A stretch of DNA of 64,000 nucleotides from an uncultured Pseudomonadota bacterium (lineage in GTDB: Bacteria > Myxococcota_A > Bradymonadia > Bradymonadales > Bradymonadaceae), in assembly GCA_913057905.1 (NCBI GenBank), contig CAJXPB010000007.1, positions 121,807 through 185,806 on the forward strand, given 5' to 3'. Of this stretch, positions 25,870 through 35,331 are shown piece by piece. A program made the position numbers and the translations under genes. Below the pieces are notes generated by a model. The model made no database searches. It was not told where the DNA came from and worked only from the letters and a program-made list of their open reading frames with translations. Within the stretch, counting starts at the first letter, position 1; each line of letters starts with the position of its first letter.

Positions 25870-26607
25870 TCAGTTGGAGTACTCGAAGCTCGGCGGCAGG
25901 TAGATGCTCAGGCCCACCGCGAAAGATACGTTATTGACGATGGTGTCCTGGATGTCACCACCGCCGGCGCGCACACGACCCGGATACAGCACATCGCGCA
26001 CCTCGACATTCAAACCCAGCCAGTCATTGAAGTAGAGGCGCCCGAAGACGCTTCCGGTCAGCCCCCAGGTGCCCTCGGCCTCCGAGATGGCGATGCTCTC
26101 CGCATTCGCATACCCGGCGCCCAGGCTGAACCCGAGGTCGAAGTACAGGATGGCCGCGTTGAATAACGAGAACTTGCCGCTGACGGGGATGAATCCACCC
26201 TCGAGGGCACCGAAGTAATTGAGGACCGGTGCGTCGGGGGCGGTGTTGGTCAGGGACGTGGTCGTCTCGTAGATATCGGTGCGCCCGCCGATGGCCTCAT
26301 TGAAGTCATACCAATCGAAGGTGGCACCGATGTAGGCGCGCTCGATGAAGTGATAATTCAGATTTCCGCCGACCTTGACGCTGCGGTAGACGCTATCGTT
26401 GACGCTCATGCCAAACCGCGGGGCAAACTCGAGTCGCTGCCCCTGCAAGACCGGCTTCTTCTGGACCACATGGACCGGTTCGGTGTCCTCGCCGTCGTCC
26501 TGGGCTGCAACCGTTGTCACGCTGAGCGCAACCCAGACCACAGCCGCCACCGCGGCCACGCAGATCCGACCTGTTCGTTCACTCAACACCCGTCTACTCA
26601 ATAACAT
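25870..26607 (-). CDS. Outer-membrane beta-barrel protein, paralogue 2
   Basis: A signal peptide (MLLSRRVLSERTGRICVAAV...TVAA/Q) precedes an acidic segment and a barrel (LEFAPRFGMSVNDSVYRSVKVGGNLNYHF... to VSFAVGLSIYLPPSFEYSN). It shares strand order and the R/K-Q-L-x-x-G/S-x-R-x-E-x-x-P start with paralogue 1, 41 bp downstream. The ATG at 26607 is preferred over the one at 26643 because a promoter candidate would put transcription initiation almost at the latter. It is the first gene of the downstream run of minus-strand genes. Confidence 0.75.
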   Translation of the reverse strand: MLLSRRVLSERTGRICVAAVAAVVWVALSVTTVAAQDDGEDTEPVHVVQKKPVLQGQRLEFAPRFGMSVNDSVYRSVKVGGNLNYHFIERAYIGATFDWYDFNEAIGGRTDIYETTTSLTNTAPDAPVLNYFGALEGGFIPVSGKFSLFNAAILYFDLGFSLGAGYANAESIAISEAEGTWGLTGSVFGRLYFNDWLGLNVEVRDVLYPGRVRAGGGDIQDTIVNNVSFAVGLSIYLPPSFEYSN

Positions 26608-26653
26608 GGGGACCCATACAGCACGGGGGATTCCACCTGACATCAACGCCCCA

Positions 26654-26683
26654 TCTATATCACAGCGCAGATCTGGGCGGCAA
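26654..26683 (-). promoter_or_regulatory. Candidate promoter of the beta-barrel genes
   Basis: TTGCCG (26678-26683) and TATAGA (26654-26659) with an 18-bp spacer on the minus strand, just upstream of the first barrel gene. Both boxes match four of six consensus bases. Confidence 0.4.
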
Positions 26684-26789
26684 GCTGACGGGGGAACACC
26701 GCCGCTCTACAGCGACTGACGTCGCCGACGGGCTCCTGGGGTACACCAAAGTGCGAAACACCGCTCGTCGACGGCGATCGGACGGCGAC

Positions 26790-28274
26790 CTACATGAAGA
26801 GTGCTTCGGTGAACTCTTTGGCATCGAACTCACGCAGGTCGACCACGCGTTCCCCGATACCCACGTACCGCACCGGAGCGTCGAACCGCTTGCAGACTCC
26901 CAGAATGACGCCCCCGCGGGCGGTCCCGTCGAACTTCGTGAGAGTAAAGCCCGTGACATCCAGCGACTCGGAGAATTTCTCGGCCTGCTGGATGGCATTC
27001 TGCCCGGTGTTCGCGTCGAGCACGAGATTCACTTCGTGGGGAGCGCCCTCCATGGCGTTTCCCGCCACCCGCTCCATCTTCGACAGCTCATCCATCAGGT
27101 TCTTGTCGGTGTGCAGCCGGCCCGACGTATCACAGATGACGACATCGAAGTCCTCTTCGATTCCGCGCTCAACCCCTTCGTACACCACCGACGCCGGGTC
27201 GGCGCCCTCCTCACCTGAGTGCATCGGGAGTTCGGTACGGTCCGCCCAGACGCGCAACTGATCGACGGCCGCGGCTCGGAACGTATCCCCGGCGACCAAC
27301 AGCACACTCTTCCCTTCGCGTTTGAAGCGACTGGCCATCTTCCCGATGGTCGTCGTCTTGCCGACGCCGTTGACCCCGACGACCATGATGACGAACGGCT
27401 TGGCTGAAGAGGTATCGAGTTTTCCTTCGTGCGAGGCGAGGAGGTCTTCGGTGTATTTGCGGATAAAGCCCCACACCTGACCCGGATCCTCTTTTTGCTC
27501 GCTGTCGAGCCGTTCTTCGAGCGCGCCGATGATGTCTTGGGCGACCCGAGGCCCGATGTCAGCCGTAAAGAGGATCTCCTCGACCTCTTCGACCATCGAT
27601 TCGTCGAGCTCGTCGCCTCCGAACAACGAACTCAGCCGGTCAAATAGCCCCTCTCGCGTCTGTTCGAGCCCCTTCTCGAAGGACTTCGGATCCTGCTCGG
27701 ACGGGGGCACGGGCTCTTCTGTCTCATCGGCGTCGTCGGCGACGACTTCTTCGACTTCCTCGGGTTCTTCGGCCTCTTCGACTTCCTCGGGTTCTTCGGC
27801 CTCTTCGACTTCCTCGGGCTCTTCGGCCTCTTCGACTTCCTCGGGTTCTTCGGCCTCTTCGACTTCCTCGGGTTCTTCGACTTCTTCGACGTCGACGGCG
27901 GGCTCGGCGACCTCGCGGTGTTCACGCCGCGCACTTTCAGTGGCTTCGCCAGCCCTCTCGCGTCCGTCCTTCTGGCGGACCCTCGCCATTTTCGCCCGCT
28001 TGACGTCCGCGAGGGACATGTCGTCGTAATCCTCGATTTCTTCATCGAGTTCCTCGCGGTCTTCCAGGATGTCCGCGGTCGGTTTTTCGCCCTCTTCGAG
28101 CTGCGGCGGCTCCTCTTTCTGGGAGGTCTCGCCCCTGAGAGCGGCGTACAGCAGAACGAAGAGCACGACTGCGACGGCCGCGAGCACAAGCCAGAGTGCC
28201 GGCCCCGAAAATGCTTGCCCTACCAGCGGAAGGGCCCATGCCACGCCGAACAGTCCGTATTCGAGTCCATACAT
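26790..28274 (-). CDS. ftsY: Signal recognition particle receptor FtsY with N-terminal membrane helix
   Basis: SRP receptor GTPase that delivers ribosome-nascent chain complexes to the Sec translocon. The NG domain (about 195-494) carries G1 GVNGVGKT (300-307), DTSGR (382-386) and TKFDG (446-450). The start at 28274 has GAGGAG 6 nt upstream; the frame opens 195 bp earlier but that part looks non-coding. The N-terminus has a hydrophobic helix (about 24-46), then an acidic A-domain with a nine-residue repeat EEPEEVEEA. E. coli FtsY lacks this membrane helix; some actinobacterial ones have it. It lies 130 bp after smc on the same strand. Confidence 0.96.
   Translation of the reverse strand: MYGLEYGLFGVAWALPLVGQAFSGPALWLVLAAVAVVLFVLLYAALRGETSQKEEPPQLEEGEKPTADILEDREELDEEIEDYDDMSLADVKRAKMARVRQKDGRERAGEATESARREHREVAEPAVDVEEVEEPEEVEEAEEPEEVEEAEEPEEVEEAEEPEEVEEAEEPEEVEEVVADDADETEEPVPPSEQDPKSFEKGLEQTREGLFDRLSSLFGGDELDESMVEEVEEILFTADIGPRVAQDIIGALEERLDSEQKEDPGQVWGFIRKYTEDLLASHEGKLDTSSAKPFVIMVVGVNGVGKTTTIGKMASRFKREGKSVLLVAGDTFRAAAVDQLRVWADRTELPMHSGEEGADPASVVYEGVERGIEEDFDVVICDTSGRLHTDKNLMDELSKMERVAGNAMEGAPHEVNLVLDANTGQNAIQQAEKFSESLDVTGFTLTKFDGTARGGVILGVCKRFDAPVRYVGIGERVVDLREFDAKEFTEALFM
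27751..27880 (-). repeat. 27-nt tandem repeat inside ftsY
   Basis: Between four and five copies of a 27-nt unit encode EEPEEVEEA in the acidic A-domain of FtsY. The copies are nearly identical at the DNA level (one T-to-C change seen), pointing to recent slippage-type expansion and possible length variation between strains. Confidence 0.85.
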
Positions 28275-28404
28275 GTCGCGCTCCTCGTTCGAATATACGG
28301 GGGACCCATCCCGACGGGCCACCCGAAGGTCGGTTTCTCGGATTGTCTCTGGGAATCTGTCTGTCGGAAGCGACCGGCTCGCCGGACGTGACGCCCGGGG
28401 GCGC

Positions 28405-31400
28405 TCACGAGGCCAATCGGTCGTCGATTTCGTCGAGTTTGACCGAGACGACCTTCGAGACCCCCGCATCCTGCATCGTCACCCCGTACAGCCGGTCACA
28501 CCCTTCCATGGTGCGCCGATTGTGGGTAATCAGGATCATCTGACTCGTCTCGCTCAACTCACGGACCATGTGGCTGTAGCGACCCACATTGGCCTCGTCA
28601 AGCGGGGCGTCGACCTCGTCGAGAATGGCAAACGGACTCGGTTTGAGCGTGAAGATCGCAAAGATGAGGCTGGTCGCGGTCATGGCCTTCTCGCCGCCCG
28701 AAAGCAGCGAGACGTTCTGCAACTGCTTTCCGGGGGGTTGGACGTCGATGTCGACCCCGGTGTCCAGGAGATCATCGGGCTCGGTGAGGGTCAAATCGGC
28801 CTGACCGCCCCGAAACATGCGGCGAAAGTACTCCTGGAATTTCTCATTGATCTTCTCGAAGGTCGCCTGGAAACGGCGCCGGCTCTCCCGGTCCATCGAC
28901 TCGATGGCCTCCTCGAGATCGGCGCAGGCCTCCTCGAGGTCGGACTGCTGCTCCAGCAGAAACTCCTGGCGTTCCCGGGTCTCTTCGTATTCTTCGACGG
29001 CCATGGCGTTGACCGTGCCGAGCCGCTCGAGTTTGTCGGTCAGCGTCTCGATCCGCGCGTCGCGCTCGTCGACATCTATCTCGACATCCTCGGCCACTCG
29101 CCGCGCCTCGTCGATGCTGCATCCGAATCGTTCGTCGAGGTCCGCGTCGACGTGCTCGATGCTGACACTGAGTTCACCGAGATCCTTTTCGGCCTCCTGC
29201 AAGTCGGTGCGAATCGACTCCGCCTCCTTGCGGTTCTCGACCAGTTCCACCTCGAGGTCGGTGACGGCCTGCTTGGCCTCGTCCATCTCGTCCTTCGCCG
29301 CTTCGACGTCGGCCTGACGCTCTTCGTGGGTCTCCACGAGTTTCTCGTGAGCCTTCTCGGCTTCTTCGGCCTCCGCCTTCGCCTGCCGAATCCGATCGTC
29401 AAATCCGCCCAGTTCCGTCTGCAGACGCTCGATGGCCTCTTCCCGATCCGCGATCTGTGACTCGATCCGCTCCTTGCGATCCTCCAGACTGCGTCGCTTC
29501 TCGCGCGCCTCGGCCACCTTGACCTTCAGCTCCGTCAACTGACCCTGCCGTATCTCCAGGGTCTGATTTGCGTCGTCATACGCCTGCTCGGCCTCTTTTA
29601 GTTGCTCTTCGAGCGTCGGAAGCGACTCTTCGATGTCTCGCCGGGTCTCTTGAAGCGTCGAACGCTGCTCACCGAGCGACTCGAGCTTCTCGCGCAGCGG
29701 CTCCTCCTCCCCCTTCTGGCTCGAGATTCGGTCTTCGATCCGCTCCAGCTCTTTGCGTTCCGACTCGAGGTCTTGCTCGAGCGCTCGCAGCGCGTGTTTC
29801 GACTCCTCGCGCGCCGACCTGGCGCGCTCGAGGCGAGTCTCGGCATCCTCCGCACGGAGCTTTGCCTCTTCGAGACGATCTTCGGCCCGCTCCGACGTCT
29901 GTCGAACCTCTTCGAGTCGTTCGCTGACCTCTCGCAGCTCGCGGGCCTGGCGCAGTCGATTGGCCCGCCGGTCCCCGCCGGACCCACCCACGAGACGATC
30001 CTCGGGGAACTCCACGTTGCCCTCGGAGCTGACTCGAGCTCCCTCTCCGGGCTCCGCGTCGGACGACTCGATGGTATCGACCTCTTCGACCGACTCGAGC
30101 AACGCGTCGACCGACCCGATCAGCTCGTCGAGGGCCTCACCGGTCCAACGCACGCCGACCCGACCGGCCTCTTCGTCGTGCAGTAATTCGACGGCCTCCA
30201 GCGCGGTGGAACGATTCGCGACGACCACATCATCGATGCGGTCCCCCAGATACGCCGCCACCACGGCTTCCTTTCCCTCTTCGATCTCGAGATGGTCCCC
30301 CAGAGGGCCGTGCACATCGTCCCGGCCTTGCTGGTCGGCCCACTCGAGCAGCCGCTGGACGCCCTCCTCGTACCCCTCGCCGGCCTCCTGCATCGACTCG
30401 AGGCTGGAGCGTCGTGCATCGAGTTCCACGAAGGTCGAGGTCGCCTCCTGGCGCTGCACCTCCGCCGACTCGACTTCCTCCTCGGCCTCGTCGAGTTCGG
30501 ACTCCGCCGACGCCACGGCACTCTCGTGGCGCTCCAGCTCCCGCTGTTTCCGCTCGATGTCGGTCTTCAGTCGCTGGATGCCGCGCTGGACGTCCTCGCG
30601 CTCCTCTTCGGCCGCTTCGATCGCATCGTCGAGCCCGTCGAGGCGCTCGGTGACCTCCCCTTCACGCTCATCGATCATCTCGAGACGGTCGCCGGCCCGG
30701 TCCAGACGATTTCGCTGTTCCGAGACCCGCTCCCGGAGCTCATTTCGACGTGATCGACGCGATTCCAGGGCCTCCTTGGCCTCTTCGACTTCCTTCTGGC
30801 GCCGTTCCAGCTCCGCTTGCTCCGAGGAAGCGGCTCCCTCGAAGTCCTCCAAAGTAGAGGTCACATCGGCCAATTCTTCCTGCAACTCTTCGCGCCGCTC
30901 CCTCGCCGTCTCCAGCTCCGCGGTCGCCTTGTCGCGCCGCTGTATGGTCTCTTCGACCGTCTCCCGGGCGTGCTCGAGGTCCGATTTGGCCACATCCCGT
31001 CGGGTCTCGACCTTGTAGAAGGCCTCGGTTGCTTCGGTATGGGCCTCCTCGGCTTCGGCAGCCTCCTCCTTGGCAGCCGCCAGTTTTCGCTCTTTGAGCG
31101 CCAGCGCCTTCTGGGCCTCCTGGCTGTCGGCGGTCAGCGTCTCGACCTTCCCACGCAGATCGGCGGCCTTCCCGGAGAGGTGGTCCCTCTTTCGGACCAG
31201 GCGGTCGATCTGAAGGGTCTCGAGCTCCTCGGTCCACGTTCGGTGTTTTTCGGCACGCTCGGCCTGCCGCTCGAGCCGACGGATCTGCTTTTCGACCTCG
31301 CCGAGCACGTCCTCGACGCGTTGTAGGTTCTCGCGGGTGCGCTCGAGCTTGCGCTGAGCTCGTTTCCGCTTGTCCTTGTAGCGAGTGATGCCGCTGGCCT

Positions 31401-31929
31401 CTTCGATCAACAGCCGCCGCTCCGACGGCTTCGCGTTGACGATAAAGCCGACCTGGCCCTGCTCGATGATCGAATAGCCCTGTTTGCCCAGTCCCGTGCC
31501 CGCCAGCAGATTCCGGATGTCGCGCAGCCGGCACTCGACGTTGTTCATCAGGTATTCGCTCTCACCGGAGCGGTGGAGCCGTCGAGTGATCGAGATCTCG
31601 GCCATATCCCGATATTCTCGCGGGATCGACTCGCCCCAGTCGATCTCCTCTTCGGGCCAGGAGTCCGCTTCGTTCTCGAAGGTCAGGGTCACTTCGGCCA
31701 TCCCCGAGGCCCGGTACGCTTCGGTCCCCTTGAAGATGACATCGGAGAGCGAATCCCCGCGGAGGCTCGTGGGAGACATATCGCCCATCGCCCACTTGAT
31801 GGCATCGACGATGTTGGATTTCCCACACCCGTTTGGGCCCACGATACCCGTCACGCCATCGGCGATCTCGATGTCGACTTCGTTACGAAAGGATTTGAAG
31901 CCGACGATATGGATACGTCGAAGTTTCAT
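28405..31929 (-). CDS. smc: Chromosome segregation/condensation protein SMC
   Basis: DNA-organising ATPase that forms a ring with ScpA and ScpB. Its 1174 residues are the usual length. Walker A is GPNGCGKS (31-38). Two very acidic coiled-coil arms (about 165-500 and 660-1010) flank a hinge (about 505-650, with GPLGDHLEIEEGKEAVVAAYLGDRI). The C-terminal head has the signature LSGGEKAMTA and Walker B FAILDEVDAPLD. No scpA or scpB is in the window. It follows a DNA methyltransferase gene at 49 bp and precedes ftsY. Confidence 0.98.
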   Translation of the reverse strand: MKLRRIHIVGFKSFRNEVDIEIADGVTGIVGPNGCGKSNIVDAIKWAMGDMSPTSLRGDSLSDVIFKGTEAYRASGMAEVTLTFENEADSWPEEEIDWGESIPREYRDMAEISITRRLHRSGESEYLMNNVECRLRDIRNLLAGTGLGKQGYSIIEQGQVGFIVNAKPSERRLLIEEASGITRYKDKRKRAQRKLERTRENLQRVEDVLGEVEKQIRRLERQAERAEKHRTWTEELETLQIDRLVRKRDHLSGKAADLRGKVETLTADSQEAQKALALKERKLAAAKEEAAEAEEAHTEATEAFYKVETRRDVAKSDLEHARETVEETIQRRDKATAELETARERREELQEELADVTSTLEDFEGAASSEQAELERRQKEVEEAKEALESRRSRRNELRERVSEQRNRLDRAGDRLEMIDEREGEVTERLDGLDDAIEAAEEEREDVQRGIQRLKTDIERKQRELERHESAVASAESELDEAEEEVESAEVQRQEATSTFVELDARRSSLESMQEAGEGYEEGVQRLLEWADQQGRDDVHGPLGDHLEIEEGKEAVVAAYLGDRIDDVVVANRSTALEAVELLHDEEAGRVGVRWTGEALDELIGSVDALLESVEEVDTIESSDAEPGEGARVSSEGNVEFPEDRLVGGSGGDRRANRLRQARELREVSERLEEVRQTSERAEDRLEEAKLRAEDAETRLERARSAREESKHALRALEQDLESERKELERIEDRISSQKGEEEPLREKLESLGEQRSTLQETRRDIEESLPTLEEQLKEAEQAYDDANQTLEIRQGQLTELKVKVAEAREKRRSLEDRKERIESQIADREEAIERLQTELGGFDDRIRQAKAEAEEAEKAHEKLVETHEERQADVEAAKDEMDEAKQAVTDLEVELVENRKEAESIRTDLQEAEKDLGELSVSIEHVDADLDERFGCSIDEARRVAEDVEIDVDERDARIETLTDKLERLGTVNAMAVEEYEETRERQEFLLEQQSDLEEACADLEEAIESMDRESRRRFQATFEKINEKFQEYFRRMFRGGQADLTLTEPDDLLDTGVDIDVQPPGKQLQNVSLLSGGEKAMTATSLIFAIFTLKPSPFAILDEVDAPLDEANVGRYSHMVRELSETSQMILITHNRRTMEGCDRLYGVTMQDAGVSKVVSVKLDEIDDRLAS

Positions 31930-31978
31930 ATCAGCGGTCTCATTACCAAATCAGCGTCGAGCCCGACAGCCCGCTTGC

Positions 31979-33859
31979 TCACGCCGACGTGCCCTCGGCC
32001 ACGGCACACAGCAGGTCTTCGACCCGGCTCTCCAGCCGCCGAACCTCCGATGCGCCGAGCCACGACTCAACCCATCGAAGCCCCGAGTCGGCCCGCTCGA
32101 CCGGCAGCGGCAGTCGCCGCAGCGGGTCGGCATAAAACTCCACGAGCTCGCCCTTTGTCTTGCCGAATTCCCGGAGATATCTCGTCACCTCGGGGCGGTT
32201 CAGTGCCACCATCAGCGTGATCAGGTACCGCATGGGATCGGCCGCGTCCTCGGGTGCGACGACGTAGGTACAGTCACTCGATACCGCCGAGCCGCTGAGA
32301 TCGAGGGCGAACTCCGAGGTTCGCGCCCGACGGGGGACCACGAGCTTCGGCCCGGTCTGTTCGGAACGCTCGCGAGGCCAGTGGAGCCGATACCACGGCA
32401 TGCGTCCTCGCCGGACCTCCCGACGCCGCTCGAGTGCAGAGCGCACGGGTCGCAGATGATCGACGACGTCGAGGTGGCGCTGATCCAGAGCCTCGTCGAC
32501 ATACAGAACGTGGGTCCCGGTGGGAGGCTCGCGGATGATGCGCCCCGACTCGACGTCGGCCCCTCGAAGCACCGGGCGCAGCACCGTGCCGGCTACCCGA
32601 TTCAGCTTCTCGCCGGCATCCGACGACTCGAGTTCGCCGCGGCTCCACAAAAAGAGAGGGTCCCCGACGTCGGCCTCCTCCGGGGGCGGCTCGAGCCGAT
32701 TGTACCGACGAGCCGACAGGCGATCGGCCCCACTGACGAAGCCTTGCCGGTCGCTGGCAAGTTCGGCCAGCGGGGTCCCCGCGCGCCGCAACCCGCGTCC
32801 CCACTGCTGTACGTCCCGGGTGACGAAGGGGGTCCATCGGACTGGGTTCAGGATCTCGCTCGGCGTCCCGTCCGTCGGCACGTCATCGGCCTCCAGGTCC
32901 CGCACGATTCCGGTCCAATCGCCGGGCTCTTCTTCGAGGGTACGGGTTCGAGGAATGCAGGGATCCGCCCCCCTCTCGAAGCGCGCCATCAACGAATGGT
33001 GACCGGGTGCGTCATCGAAGATCCTCAAATTCGGTGCCCGTACCATCCAGCGTACGGCCGCGCGCTCAGCGAGATCTTCACGCAAGTCCCGGGCACCCGT
33101 CGCCGTCAGCCAATACTCCGGCGTCAACGTGATCAGGTCGCCTCCGGGCCGCAGCCAATCGAGGGCTCGGTGGATGAACAGGTAAGCCAAGTCACCGCGA
33201 GCGGCCATGCGGTCGGCGAGGTCGGGGTGGCGGCGGGCGATCGCTCGAAACCGGTCTCGTTGCCCCTTTTCTCCGACATACGGCGGATTCATGACCACGG
33301 CGTCGATGTCCCGGCGCCCGCCGGGCCAGTCCCGATCACGGAGCAGTCCATCGCCATGGATGAGCGCATCGTCACCGGCGCCCACCATCGATTCCGTATC
33401 CAGCCGGGCGGCCGCGATCCTCACCGATGCCGCCAGTACCATGGCGGGATGTCGTTCGATGGCGACGACCGTCACGGTCGGATCGCGACGAATCGTCGCC
33501 TCCAGCAGGCACCCGTCGCCGGCCGCCGGATCGACGACCAGCGGCGAGTCTCCGGTCAGCGCCGCGGCCATGGCCCGGGCCACGGAAGTCGGCGTGGCGT
33601 AGATGCCATCCCGACGTCGCCGATCCTGAGATATCCATCGCTCCGGGTCGCCCGGATCGCCACCACTCCCCCCGCCGGTCCCGCTGGCCCCGTCGAACCA
33701 CGCTCTCCATCGGGCAACCAACTCGTCGGGGGCGATCATCTCGACCGGATCGAAGATCGAGCCGCCGGAGTCGAGCGACACGCCCAGATATTGCGCTGCA
33801 AAACGGGTCAGATCGGGCAGATACGCCCTCAGTTCCGAAGCTTGGTCGTGCGTGGTCAT
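31979..33859 (-). CDS. Solitary N6-adenine DNA methyltransferase (TaqI/Eco57I-like)
   Basis: SAM-dependent methyltransferase acting on adenine in DNA. Motif I is VVDPAAGDG (108-116) and the catalytic motif IV is NPPY (191-194), followed by FIHRALDWLRPGGDLITLTPEYWL. The C-terminal half (about 300-600) looks like a target-recognition domain (PLFLWSRGELES, PKLVVPRRAR, SSDCTYVVAPEDA). No restriction endonuclease domain is apparent in the protein and none is encoded next to it, so it is probably an orphan or regulatory enzyme. It is upstream of smc (49 bp) and divergent from a Ser/Thr kinase gene (71 bp). Confidence 0.85.
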   Translation of the reverse strand: MTTHDQASELRAYLPDLTRFAAQYLGVSLDSGGSIFDPVEMIAPDELVARWRAWFDGASGTGGGSGGDPGDPERWISQDRRRRDGIYATPTSVARAMAAALTGDSPLVVDPAAGDGCLLEATIRRDPTVTVVAIERHPAMVLAASVRIAAARLDTESMVGAGDDALIHGDGLLRDRDWPGGRRDIDAVVMNPPYVGEKGQRDRFRAIARRHPDLADRMAARGDLAYLFIHRALDWLRPGGDLITLTPEYWLTATGARDLREDLAERAAVRWMVRAPNLRIFDDAPGHHSLMARFERGADPCIPRTRTLEEEPGDWTGIVRDLEADDVPTDGTPSEILNPVRWTPFVTRDVQQWGRGLRRAGTPLAELASDRQGFVSGADRLSARRYNRLEPPPEEADVGDPLFLWSRGELESSDAGEKLNRVAGTVLRPVLRGADVESGRIIREPPTGTHVLYVDEALDQRHLDVVDHLRPVRSALERRREVRRGRMPWYRLHWPRERSEQTGPKLVVPRRARTSEFALDLSGSAVSSDCTYVVAPEDAADPMRYLITLMVALNRPEVTRYLREFGKTKGELVEFYADPLRRLPLPVERADSGLRWVESWLGASEVRRLESRVEDLLCAVAEGTSA

Positions 33860-33930
33860 TTTACACCAGTTGCGCTAACATCCGTTACGGGCAGATACCG
33901 CCGATTATTTGACCATTCGATGCTGCCTCT

Positions 33931-35331
33931 ATGGGTCAGGCGACCACCGACATGGAGCCGGGGACGGTACTCGACGGCCGTTTTGAGATCCTGGACGAGA
34001 TCGCCCGGGGTGGCTTCGGTATGGTCTACCGGGCCCGGCAGATGAATGTCGATCGCGAGGTCGCAGTCAAGACGATCCCCCCGGAGAGCCTCCACCACAC
34101 CGACGTCGTCGAGCGGTTCAAACGTGAGGCCAAGCTCGCCAGCCGACTGAGCCATCCCAATACGGTCACCATCCACGATTACGGGCAGCACGGGGAGACC
34201 CTGTTTCTGGTCATGGAATTCCTCGAGGGTGAGGACCTGGCCGACGTCCTCTCGCGGACGCCGAAGCTGCCCCGGGAACGGATCCTCCGGATCTCCCGAC
34301 AGGTGCTACGCAGCCTCGCCGAGGCGCACCAGTACAACATCATCCATCGGGACCTGAAGCCCGAGAACATCTTCCTGTCGAACATCGGACACGAATCCGA
34401 TTTCGTGAAGGTCGTCGACTTCGGAATCGCCAAATTGACCGGTCCGGACCAGAGTTCTGCGGAGGCGGGCCGGAAACTGACGATCGAGGGGAATACCGTC
34501 GGGACCCCCACCTACATGGCGCCGGAACAGGCAGCCGGCGGCGACGTCGACGCCCGAAGCGACATCTACGCCCTCGGCGTCATCATGTGGGAGATGGCCT
34601 GCGGGCATGCCCCCTACGAGTCCGACGAGCCAGCCGCAGTCATGCGGAATCATATCTTCGAGGACGTGCCCAGATTCGATACCGGCGAGCTCCAGGGGAG
34701 CTGGCTCGAGTCGGTCGTCCTGCGTGCCCTCTCGAAGGAGAAGGAAGACCGGTTTGCCGACGCCCAGGCGTTCCTGCGCGCCCTCGATGAACAACAGGCG
34801 CATCCGTCGACGTCCCCCGGCTCCGCCGATGACGTCGACGCAAAGGCCGATACCGACGTTCACTCGGCGGCCATGGACGATTCGACCCCCTCGTCGATCG
34901 TCTCGGTGATCGAGGAGAGCTCCGAGGAGGATATCATCCTCTTGGACCAGCCCAAGAAGGTCCAAGATACGTCGGATGGCGGAGACTCCGACGACAGCGA
35001 AGAACCATTTGAACCACGGGTTCCGAACGGCCACGCCGACTCGGTCTCTTCGCTGGCAGAAGCCGACACAGCTCCGTCCGACCGCGACTCGAGCGACGAG
35101 ACGCCTCGCACCGAGCAGACCGACTCGAATGGGTCGGGCGGTTCTTCCGACGAGTGGAGTTGGACCGGGGAGGCGACCAGCCTGGACCCGGGAGCCGAGG
35201 TCGACGTGCCCGAGGAGTCGCTGGCCGCCCCTCAACATCAGGAGCGCAAGCGTCGAACCCAACTTCTGGTCGTGACCCTCGTCGTGGTGGCCGCACTCGC
35301 CGGCGCCGCCTATTACTTGGGACTGGCCTGA
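33931..35331 (+). CDS. Tail-anchored serine/threonine protein kinase
   Basis: Hanks-type kinase. The catalytic domain spans about 14-290: the glycine loop ARGGFGMVYRA, ATP lysine K47 in VAVKTI, HRDLKPEN with catalytic D141, DFG at 163-165 and GTPTYMAPEQ. A long acidic, serine-rich linker (about 300-440) leads to a single C-terminal membrane helix (LLVVTLVVVAALAGAAYYL) with only a few residues beyond it. The kinase therefore sits in the cytoplasm without an extracellular sensor, and no PASTA repeats are present. An ATG at codon 8 is an alternative start. Its end overlaps the TonB-like gene, transcribed toward it, by 19 bp. Confidence 0.93.
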   Translation: MGQATTDMEPGTVLDGRFEILDEIARGGFGMVYRARQMNVDREVAVKTIPPESLHHTDVVERFKREAKLASRLSHPNTVTIHDYGQHGETLFLVMEFLEGEDLADVLSRTPKLPRERILRISRQVLRSLAEAHQYNIIHRDLKPENIFLSNIGHESDFVKVVDFGIAKLTGPDQSSAEAGRKLTIEGNTVGTPTYMAPEQAAGGDVDARSDIYALGVIMWEMACGHAPYESDEPAAVMRNHIFEDVPRFDTGELQGSWLESVVLRALSKEKEDRFADAQAFLRALDEQQAHPSTSPGSADDVDAKADTDVHSAAMDDSTPSSIVSVIEESSEEDIILLDQPKKVQDTSDGGDSDDSEEPFEPRVPNGHADSVSSLAEADTAPSDRDSSDETPRTEQTDSNGSGGSSDEWSWTGEATSLDPGAEVDVPEESLAAPQHQERKRRTQLLVVTLVVVAALAGAAYYLGLA

